Below, piece after piece: positions 51,058 to 59,394 of a DNA stretch of 64,000 bases. The stretch's first letter is position 1. The number at the start of each line of letters is the position of its first letter. The stretch lies in the NCBI RefSeq assembly GCF_003073135.1, contig NZ_PGDQ01000014.1, positions 118,332 through 182,331 of the forward strand, written 5' to 3'. The DNA is from Euzebya rosea. GTDB lineage: Bacteria; Actinomycetota; Nitriliruptoria; Euzebyales; Euzebyaceae. The notes below the pieces were generated by a model. The model did no database searches and was not told where the DNA came from. It saw nothing but the letters and a program-made list of their open reading frames with translations. A program made the translations under genes and the position numbers.

Positions 51058-53552
51058 GGAGGGGCGGTCGTCCAGCGACAGGTGCCGCGCATGCCGTCTT
51101 CGTCGCCGTGTTCGTGGGCCTGTTCGTCGTCCTGTTCGTGGTCGGTCCGGCGGCGATGCGTCCCGCTGCAGCCGATGTCGCCGGGGCGCTGCGGACGATC
51201 GAGCGGGAGGACCCGCCGGACGCCGCCGGCCAGGACCTGCTCGGGGCGATGTTCGGCGTCCCGGGCGGCGACACCCCGTCGTCGCACTACGAGCTCGGGG
51301 CGTCGGTGGGTGTGCTCGACCGCATCGTGGCCCTGCAGGCGCGCAGCCTGTTCACCATCGCGCGCTGGACGGTGGCGCTGGGTCTGCACGTCGTCGAATG
51401 GGTCCTCCGGTTCGACCTCGGTCGCGTGCTCGCCGGGCCCGCCGGCCGGCTGGCGGAGGTCTACGCCACCCGGGTGATCGGGGGGTTGCAGCTGATCCAC
51501 CTGGCGCTGCTCCTGGCCGTCGCGCGTGGCGGCTGGCTGCTGCTGCGCCATCGGGCCCATGCGGGCGCCACCGAGATCGTCGTGGCCATGGCGATCACCG
51601 CGATGGCGACGGCGCTCGTGGCGCAGCCCACAACCGCTGCCTGCCGAGGGCTCCGTGTGCTGGCGGGGACGACGCTGGCCATCGTCGACCTCGGTACGGG
51701 TGAGGCCGATCGCGAGCCCGGCCCCTGCGGCGAACCCCAGGGGTCGGCGCTGCCTTCTGGCTTCGCAGCCACGGCCCACGGAACCTTCGTCGCCGACCCG
51801 TGGATGACGCTGCAGTGGGGCAGCGTGCCGACCGGCGGGTGTCGCCAGGTCGCCGACGCCCTGCTGCAGAAGGGACCGTGGGGCGACGACGACTTCCCCC
51901 GGGATCGCATGGAGGAGGCCGGGTGCGAGGACCACGTGGCGTTCAACGCACACATGGGTGTGGATCGCCTCGTCGGGGCCCTCGCCCACCTCATCGCCTG
52001 CGTGGCGTTCGCGGCTGCCATCGCGATCGTCGCCGTGATGTTGCTGCTGGGTCAGGTGGCCGGGGCGCTGCTCGTCGTGGTGATGCCGTTCGCGCTGACG
52101 GCCGGTATCGCCCCCGGCACCGGTCGCGAGCTGCTGGCCCGATGGGGCCACGCCGTCCTGAAGGTCGGGGTGCTCTTCCTCGGGTCCGCGGTGCTGCTCG
52201 TCCTGCTCGTGGAGGCGGTGCACGCCCTGCAGACGGGGATGCAGGACCAGCCCGTGGCCATGCGGATGCTCGCGAGCGCCGGCGCGGCGTGGGCGGTCGT
52301 GGCGCTGCGACGACAGGTCTTCGGCTCGATGCGGTTCGCGGCCCAGAGCATCTCGGCGCGCGCGGCGGGCCCCGGTGCCGACGTCGGTGCGGTCGGCGGT
52401 GACCCCGAGCAGCGCCTGAAGGGTGCAGCCACGCAGGCGGTCGGGGCCGCCATGGCCGTGAAGACCGGCGGCCTGTCCGCAGTGGCCGCCATGCGCGGCA
52501 GCCGCAGCGGCGAGGGGGTCCAGACCGCCGGACGCGGCCAGCGGCTCCTCGTGGCTGCGGCTGCGACCAGGACGTCCTCGACCCAGGTCGGCGTGGCGGC
52601 CGCCGCCGGGTCGACGCCGGCCGCCGGCCACCCCGTTGCGGGATCGGGCGCTGGTGGGCCAACCGGTTCGTCCCAGCCGGCCGCGCGTGTGGGGTCGCCG
52701 GGGCGTGTCGGGTCGTCGGGCCACGCGGGGTCGTCGGGGGCTGCCGGGTCGTCGGGGGTTGCCGGGTCCTCGGGGGACGCGGGGCGGCCGCCGGTGGACG
52801 TGCTCGGGCGTGCCGTCGCTGACTCACCGGCATCACGTCGTGCGGCGCCCCCTCGAGCGGCATCACCTCGTGTGGTGTCGCCCGGGGCGGGTGGCGACCC
52901 CGACGTGCTGGTACACGGAACCGGGGGCGACCGTGCCGTCCCGGTCCATGGGACCGGCGTCCTCCCCGCACGCATCCCCGGGGCTGGTGGTGTCCTGCTC
53001 GCCCCGCCTCGTGCGGTCGTGGTGCCCGACCTCCACCGGACGTCCGAGGCAGGTCCGGCACCCGGTGGGGTTCCACGTGACACGCCGGTCCACGCCGTCG
53101 CCGGCATGTTCGCCTCCAGCACGACGTCCAGTCGTGCGTGGATGGTCGCCACGGTCGACGCTCCCACTGGCCCGCATGGCGCCGAGCAGCGTGCCTCCTC
53201 GTCCCGTTCGGCGGACCGGCCCCCGCCGAGTGTTCCCGACCGCTCGGCGACGTCGAGCTGGGACGGCGTGCCCGTCCGAGTGCTCGCCGAACGCGGTGGC
53301 GGCTGGGACGTGGAGGGCCTCGGCGTCGAACGGTCGCTCGAGCAGGCCTTCCACACCCCGGCGGCGCTCGGCCCGGGACACGACGGCGACGGGTCACCCC
53401 ACCCGATGGGTGGGCCGCCGGATCGACCTCGTCGCGGCCGACCGGGCGCCGCTGGCAGGGCCGTGCAGATCGGCCTCCGCCGTGCGGCCGCAGCCGACGG
53501 CGGGGACGCTCGGCCAACCGGATCGCGTGGTCGCCCCGGAGCCGGCCGATGA
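51054..53552 (+). CDS. Large polytopic VirB6/TrbL-like membrane protein with low-complexity tail
   Basis: 832 residues from GTG 51054 (GTGA overlap). An N-terminal signal/anchor (VFVAVFVGLFVVLFVVG) leads to at least six membrane segments up to about residue 430 (IHLALLLAVARGGWLLL, ALAHLIACVAFAAAIAIVAVMLLLG, AGALLVVVMPFALTAG, VGVLFLGSAVLLVLLVEAV). A short extracytoplasmic Cys-containing loop (GPCGEPQG, GGCRQ, AGCEDH) suggests disulfides. This is the profile of VirB6/TrbL-type channel proteins. The C-terminal 400 residues are Gly/Ser/Pro/Ala-rich with GSSG-type repeats and are probably disordered and cytoplasmic. Stop overlaps the next ATG. Confidence 0.78.
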   Translation: MRRGGRPATGAAHAVFVAVFVGLFVVLFVVGPAAMRPAAADVAGALRTIEREDPPDAAGQDLLGAMFGVPGGDTPSSHYELGASVGVLDRIVALQARSLFTIARWTVALGLHVVEWVLRFDLGRVLAGPAGRLAEVYATRVIGGLQLIHLALLLAVARGGWLLLRHRAHAGATEIVVAMAITAMATALVAQPTTAACRGLRVLAGTTLAIVDLGTGEADREPGPCGEPQGSALPSGFAATAHGTFVADPWMTLQWGSVPTGGCRQVADALLQKGPWGDDDFPRDRMEEAGCEDHVAFNAHMGVDRLVGALAHLIACVAFAAAIAIVAVMLLLGQVAGALLVVVMPFALTAGIAPGTGRELLARWGHAVLKVGVLFLGSAVLLVLLVEAVHALQTGMQDQPVAMRMLASAGAAWAVVALRRQVFGSMRFAAQSISARAAGPGADVGAVGGDPEQRLKGAATQAVGAAMAVKTGGLSAVAAMRGSRSGEGVQTAGRGQRLLVAAAATRTSSTQVGVAAAAGSTPAAGHPVAGSGAGGPTGSSQPAARVGSPGRVGSSGHAGSSGAAGSSGVAGSSGDAGRPPVDVLGRAVADSPASRRAAPPRAASPRVVSPGAGGDPDVLVHGTGGDRAVPVHGTGVLPARIPGAGGVLLAPPRAVVVPDLHRTSEAGPAPGGVPRDTPVHAVAGMFASSTTSSRAWMVATVDAPTGPHGAEQRASSSRSADRPPPSVPDRSATSSWDGVPVRVLAERGGGWDVEGLGVERSLEQAFHTPAALGPGHDGDGSPHPMGGPPDRPRRGRPGAAGRAVQIGLRRAAAADGGDARPTGSRGRPGAGR

Positions 53553-54616
53553 AGGCCCTTGTGCTCGCCGGGCTGCCAGTGCTGGGCGTCCTCGCGATGC
53601 CGATGCTCTTCGTCGGGGCCGATGACGGCGGTGGGGTCCTCCAGCATCCCGACATCCCCGTCGTCGCGCTGCAGGCCTACGTCGACGGGGCGACCGCCGC
53701 GGGAGGCCTCACCCCGCCGTGCACGATCAGCTGGGCACTCCTCGCCGCGATCGGGAAGGTCGAGAGCGACCACGGACGGTACGGCGGCAGCCAGCTCGAC
53801 GGCGCCGGCCGCGCCACCCCGCCGATCATCGGCATCCGCCTGGACGGCAGCAACAACACCGCGGCGATACGCGACACCGACGAGGGCCGGCTCGACGGCG
53901 ATCCGGTCTGGGACCGCGCGGTCGGCCCGATGCAGTTCATCCCCGGCACCTGGGCCATGTGGGGGCGCGACGCCGATGGTGACGGGCACACCGATCCGCA
54001 GGACATCCACGACGTCGCCGAGTCGGCCGCCGCGTACCTGTGCAACTCCTCCCCTGACCTCACCAGACCCGATGCGGCCAGGTCTGCGGTCTTCACCTAC
54101 AACCGGAGCGGGGCGTACGTGGACGAGGTCCTGGCCATCGCGGCGGCCTACGAGGCCGAGGCCACGGCCCTGTCCGATGGGATGTTCCCAGGAGGTGGCC
54201 CCGTCGCCTGCCCCGTCGTCGCGCCGGTCACCTTCATCGACTCGTGGCACTTCCCGCGGGGGGACGACCGCGTCCACCTGGGGCAGGACCTGTTCGCCGC
54301 CGAGGGCCAGCCGCTCGTCGCGGTCGCCGACGGCACGATCGCGGAGGTGCGGGTGGGTGCGGGGCTGGGCGGCAACATCGTGTGGTTGCGCACCGACGAC
54401 GGGCACGCCTGGTACTACGCCCACCTGTCGGGCTTCGCGCGGAGCGCCGAACCCGGACGGCACGTCGACCGCGGCGAGGTGATCGGCTACGTGGGCCGAA
54501 CCGGTAACGCGGCCAGCACCCCGCCGCACCTCCACATCCAGTGGCGCCCGGCCGGCCGACACGGCCCCGACACCAACCCCTACCCGCTCCTCGACGCTGC
54601 CTGCCCGGGCCACTGA
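53549..54616 (+). CDS. Bifunctional wall hydrolase: lytic transglycosylase (SLT) + M23 endopeptidase
   Basis: 355 residues from ATG 53549. An N-terminal anchor or signal (about 2-24) is followed by an SLT domain: ISWALLAAIGKVESDHGRYG with catalytic Glu72, GPMQFIPGTWAMWG, and an EF-hand-like DADGDGHTDPQD. An M23/LytM domain then has HLGQDLFAAEGQPLVAV (zinc His and Asp), WYYAHLSG and HLHIQW. Together they cleave glycan strands and peptide bridges. In conjugation operons this is the VirB1/TcpG-type enzyme that opens the wall for the channel. It is the last gene of the operon; no hairpin terminator follows directly, but the 105-nt repeats do. Confidence 0.92.
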   Translation: MKALVLAGLPVLGVLAMPMLFVGADDGGGVLQHPDIPVVALQAYVDGATAAGGLTPPCTISWALLAAIGKVESDHGRYGGSQLDGAGRATPPIIGIRLDGSNNTAAIRDTDEGRLDGDPVWDRAVGPMQFIPGTWAMWGRDADGDGHTDPQDIHDVAESAAAYLCNSSPDLTRPDAARSAVFTYNRSGAYVDEVLAIAAAYEAEATALSDGMFPGGGPVACPVVAPVTFIDSWHFPRGDDRVHLGQDLFAAEGQPLVAVADGTIAEVRVGAGLGGNIVWLRTDDGHAWYYAHLSGFARSAEPGRHVDRGEVIGYVGRTGNAASTPPHLHIQWRPAGRHGPDTNPYPLLDAACPGH

Positions 54617-54695
54617 CCGAGCCCGTCGTGCGGCGGCCCGCCCACGGCACCCGGGGAACGGGCGGTTGACGGCCACGCCGGGGCAACGGCGGTGT

Positions 54696-54800
54696 CGGCG
54701 CGGCGTGTTGTGCAGCTTCGTTCACGGGCTGGCGAAGCTGCACGAGGTGGTGAGCGTTGTGGGCAGCTCGGCCGGGATGCGCGCGGAAATGCACATTTCC
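54696..54800. repeat. 105-nt structured repeat, copy 1
   Basis: Matches copy 2 (54886-54990) at 104 of 105 positions. Hairpin 1: GTGCAGCTTCG (54710-54720) with CGAAGCTGCAC (54733-54743), 11 bp. Hairpin 2: GGAAAT (54785-54790) with ATTTCC (54795-54800), GCAC loop. Located 80 nt past the T4SS-like operon. Confidence 0.95.
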
Positions 54801-54885
54801 GGCCGTCGGTCCCTGATCGGCCGCCTCCAGAGCGTGCGGCCTGGCCACGGCCTCGGCGCGGCCCTTCGCGGCTTGGTCACGGTCC

Positions 54886-54990
54886 CGGCGCGGCGTGTTG
54901 TGCAGCTTCGTTCACGGGCTGGCGAAGCTGCACGAGGTGGTGAGCGTTGTGGGCAGCTCGGCCGGGATGCGCGCGGAAGTGCACATTTCC
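54886..54990. repeat. 105-nt structured repeat, copy 2
   Basis: Same orientation as copy 1, 190 nt start to start. Hairpin 1 at 54900-54910/54923-54933 is identical. The only difference falls in hairpin 2, where GGAAAT becomes GGAAGT; in RNA this changes A-U to G-U and keeps the pairing (plus-strand transcript). No promoter of convincing quality was seen before either copy. The rest of 54617-55081 shows no gene. Confidence 0.95.
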
Positions 54991-55081
54991 ATGTCCGGCC
55001 GTGCCCACCTCGACCAGCCCCACGCACCCAGCCCCCAGCGCACCGTCCCCACGGCGGACCGACCCGTACGGGCCGGAGGGG

Positions 55082-55483
55082 CTAGCGGCGGCGGGAGCCG
55101 CGGTGGCGTTCGATCTGGGGTGGGCGGTAGAGCACGATCTCCGACCGGGAGGACTCCTGCATGGCCCGCAGCGCCCGGGTGGCCTCGACGCGGACCTGCC
55201 GCACCTCCTCCTGGGCCTCGGCCAGCTTGGCCTCCATCTGCTCCAGCCGGTCCTCCAGCGCGAGGATGCGCAGGACGCCCGCCAGGTTGACGCCGTCGCC
55301 CTGGGTCAGCTCCTGGATCAGCTGCACCCGCTCGACGTCACGCGCGGAGTACCGCCGGGTCCCACCCGACGTCCGCGCCGGCTTGATCAGCCCGCGACGC
55401 TCGTAGGTGCGCAACGTCTGCGGGTGCACGCCCGCCAGCTCGGCGGCGACCGAGATGATGTAGACGGCCCGTTCGCGCATCAC
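55082..55483 (-). CDS. hspR: Heat-shock repressor HspR (MerR family)
   Basis: 133 residues from GTG 55483 (or the next codon, ATG). MerR winged helix at about 7-75: [40 protein letters not shown] and [12 protein letters not shown], then a coiled coil ([23 protein letters not shown]). In Streptomyces and Mycobacterium HspR represses the dnaK operon with DnaK as co-repressor through HAIR sites. It is the last gene of dnaK-grpE-dnaJ-hspR and its GTG overlaps the dnaJ stop. The basic tail [10 protein letters not shown] is usual. Confidence 0.93.
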   Translation of the reverse strand: MMRERAVYIISVAAELAGVHPQTLRTYERRGLIKPARTSGGTRRYSARDVERVQLIQELTQGDGVNLAGVLRILALEDRLEQMEAKLAEAQEEVRQVRVEATRALRAMQESSRSEIVLYRPPQIERHRGSRRR

Positions 55484-56640
55484 GCACCACCACCGGCCAA
55501 CATCTCGTCGAGGTGGGCGCGGGGGGTGGAGTCGTCCATGGCGGCGAACTCCTCTACCAGCTTCTTCTGGGTCTTGGTCAGCTTGGGCGGCACCGTGACC
55601 TGCACGGTGACCAGCAGGTCACCGAAGCCGCCGCCCTCCTTGGGGGCGCCGCGGCCACGGACACGCATCGTCCGACCGGACTCGGTCCCCGCCGGGATCT
55701 TCAGCGTCACCGGCCCGTCGAGCGTCGGTACGGTCACCTTCCCGCCGAGCGCCGCCTCGGCGAAGGTCACGGGCAGGGTCATGGTCAGGTGGTCGCCCTT
55801 GCGTCGCAGGACCGGGTGGTCGGCGACGTGGACCTTCACGTACAGGTCGCCGGGCTTGCCGCCGCCACGACCTGCCTCGCCCTTGCCCTTGAGCCGGATG
55901 GTCTGGCCGTCGCTGACACCAGCGGGCACGCGGACCCGCAGGGTGCGGGCGCGTTCCTCGACCCCGCTCGCGTGGCAGTTGGTGCACGGGTCGGTGATCA
56001 GCTCGCCGCGGCCGCCGCAGTTGGTGCACGGCTGGCTGAAGCTGAACATGCCCTGGTTCTGGTCCTGCACGCCGCTGCCCTGGCAGCGGGGGCACTGCAC
56101 CGGACGGGTGCCGGGCCGGGAGCCCGTGCCCTTGCAGACCTGGCACACGGCCGTGCCCATGACCCGGAGGGTGACCTCGGCGCCGGCGAGGGCGTCCTCG
56201 AAGGAGAGGGTCACCTCGGCGCGACGGTCCTCCCCCTTGCGTGCGGCCGTCTGGGTCCGCCGTGCGCCGCCGAACCCGCCGGGTGCCGCTGCGCCATCGC
56301 CGAAGATGCTGCCCAGCAGGTCGTTGAGGTCGAAGTTGGCCTGCCCGCCACCGCCGCCGGGGAACCCGCCGCGCATGCCGCCGAACCCACCGATGCCGCC
56401 GGACGCCGCCAGCTCGCGGATGTGGTCGTACTCCTGGCGCTTCTTGGGGTCCGACAGCACCTCGTTGGCCTCTGACGCGGCCTTGAAGCGTTCCTCGGCC
56501 TTGGGGTCGTCGGGGTTGGCGTCGGGGTGGTTGGTGCGCGCAGCCTTGCGATAGGCCTTCTTGATCTCGTCGATGCTGGCGGTCTTCGACACGCCGAGCA
56601 CCTTGTAGAAGTCCTTCTCCAGCCAGTCAGCCTGTGACAC
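55480..56640 (-). CDS. dnaJ: Chaperone DnaJ (type I, zinc-binding)
   Basis: 386 residues from GTG 56640 (GAGGAGG upstream). J domain with HPD at 38-40, Gly/Phe-rich region ([16 protein letters not shown]), four CxxCxGxG-type zinc motifs ([24 protein letters not shown] and the degenerate CTNCHASG), and the C-terminal substrate domain. It stimulates the DnaK ATPase and delivers unfolded protein. The position directly after grpE and the HspR gene downstream identify it as the DnaJ1-type of the actinobacterial heat-shock operon. Confidence 0.96.
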   Translation of the reverse strand: MSQADWLEKDFYKVLGVSKTASIDEIKKAYRKAARTNHPDANPDDPKAEERFKAASEANEVLSDPKKRQEYDHIRELAASGGIGGFGGMRGGFPGGGGGQANFDLNDLLGSIFGDGAAAPGGFGGARRTQTAARKGEDRRAEVTLSFEDALAGAEVTLRVMGTAVCQVCKGTGSRPGTRPVQCPRCQGSGVQDQNQGMFSFSQPCTNCGGRGELITDPCTNCHASGVEERARTLRVRVPAGVSDGQTIRLKGKGEAGRGGGKPGDLYVKVHVADHPVLRRKGDHLTMTLPVTFAEAALGGKVTVPTLDGPVTLKIPAGTESGRTMRVRGRGAPKEGGGFGDLLVTVQVTVPPKLTKTQKKLVEEFAAMDDSTPRAHLDEMLAGGGA

Positions 56641-56678
56641 GGGTCACCTCCTCGTTGTCTTCCGGGTCGCGGGAGCGG

Positions 56679-57347
56679 TCAGCCCACGACCTTGACCGAG
56701 GCGGCGCGGAGCAGCTGGTTCTTGAAGCGATAACCGGTGCGAAGGACCTCCACGACCTCGGGGTGGTCGCGCTCCTCGCCGTCCTCCTCGTGCATGAGCG
56801 CCTCGTGGTGGGCGGGGTCGAACTCCGCACCCACACCGGGCACCTCCTCCAGGCCGGCCTCGGACAAGGCCTGGACGAGCTGGCCGTGGACCAGCTCCAC
56901 ACCCTTGGCCAGCTGGGTGTCCTCCGACACCGCGGCGGCCTGCAGGGCGAAGCCGAAGTTGTCCAGCACGTCCAGCAGCCGCTCGGCCAGGGCCGCGGCA
57001 CCGCGATCGCGGGCCTCGGCCACCTCGCGCTGACGGCGCTTGTTGAGGTTGTCGAAGTCGGCGCGGGCCCGGAGCATCTGGTCGGTGAGCTCGTCGCGCT
57101 CGGTGACGACCTGGGCGATCTCCTCGGGTGTCAGCTCCGGCGGGGCGTCGACGTCGGCGGCATCGCTGTCCAGCGTCGCCTCCGACACGTCGTGCAGCCC
57201 CTCCGGGTGGTGCTCGGGCGCGGTCTCGGCGCCGAGCGCCGCCTCACCTGATGTGGTGGGGTCGGCGCCGGCGGTGTCCTCGCCGCCGGAGGACCCCGGC
57301 GCATCCGGGGCCTCGGGCGTGGGGTCGGTCGTGGCGTCGTCGGTCAC
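56679..57347 (-). CDS. grpE: Nucleotide exchange factor GrpE
   Basis: 222 residues from GTG 57347, 5 nt after the dnaK stop. A long acidic N-terminal region (about 1-75) is followed by the GrpE coiled coil (TERDELTDQMLRARADFDNLNKRRQREVAEA), LLDVLDNFGFALQ and the beta-wing GAEFDPAHHEALMHEE and TGYRFKNQLLRAASVKV. It releases ADP from DnaK. The acidic extension is longer than in E. coli GrpE but normal for actinobacteria. Confidence 0.96.
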   Translation of the reverse strand: MTDDATTDPTPEAPDAPGSSGGEDTAGADPTTSGEAALGAETAPEHHPEGLHDVSEATLDSDAADVDAPPELTPEEIAQVVTERDELTDQMLRARADFDNLNKRRQREVAEARDRGAAALAERLLDVLDNFGFALQAAAVSEDTQLAKGVELVHGQLVQALSEAGLEEVPGVGAEFDPAHHEALMHEEDGEERDHPEVVEVLRTGYRFKNQLLRAASVKVVG

Positions 57348-57352
57348 GGGGA

Positions 57353-59194
<1,842 letters not shown>

Positions 59195-59240
59195 GTCTGT
59201 ACTCCTGTGTGTTGAGCGGTTCAGGTGAGACTCGAGCGAC

Positions 59241-59269
59241 AGCCTATCGACGCCCTCCCCGTGCTGCAA
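59241..59269 (-). promoter_or_regulatory. dnaK operon promoter
   Basis: On the minus strand TTGCAG (59269-59264) is followed after exactly 17 nt by TAGGCT (59246-59241), a good primary-sigma promoter. It predicts a leader of about 40 nt before the dnaK ATG at 59194. Confidence 0.75.
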
Positions 59270-59274
59270 AGAAA

Positions 59275-59295
59275 TGTGAGCGCCTCGGACTCAGG
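59275..59295 (-). promoter_or_regulatory. HAIR-like HspR operator upstream of dnaK
   Basis: Minus strand CCTGAGT-N7-GCTCACA matches the HspR inverted repeat CTTGAGT-N7-ACTCAAG at 10 of 14 positions with correct spacing, and abuts the -35 box. One half is close to consensus and the other is weak. A second, less regular pair (CTCGAGT and GCTCAAC with 12 nt between) lies near the transcription start. Confidence 0.5.
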
Positions 59296-59380
59296 TTTGG
59301 TGGGTGGGTCCTGTGCGGGCCAGTCGTGACAGGTGTGGAACACGTGCGAGTTGCCCCTCCCGCTCCGACCGGGGGTGGTG

Positions 59381-59386
59381 CAGAAT
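59381..59386 (+). promoter_or_regulatory. Candidate -10 box of the first M36-like lipoprotein gene
   Basis: CAGAAT ends 8 nt before ATG 59395. The paralogous gene at 63491 has GAGAAT at the same distance, with the pattern AGAATCCRCCWCC shared up to the ATG. The conservation supports a leaderless start at both. Confidence 0.45.
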
Positions 59387-59394
59387 CCGCCACC

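Noticed and set aside
46188..54616. Interpretation of the secretion-like operon as an integrative conjugative element
   Set aside because: No integrase, relaxase, coupling protein, partition or replication gene, no tRNA gene or direct repeats at the borders, and GC and codon use look like the neighbours.
54666..55085. A 139-codon plus-strand frame across both 105-nt repeats
   Set aside because: The two repeat copies are read in different frames, so the protein would not be a repeat protein; the conserved features are RNA stems, not codons.
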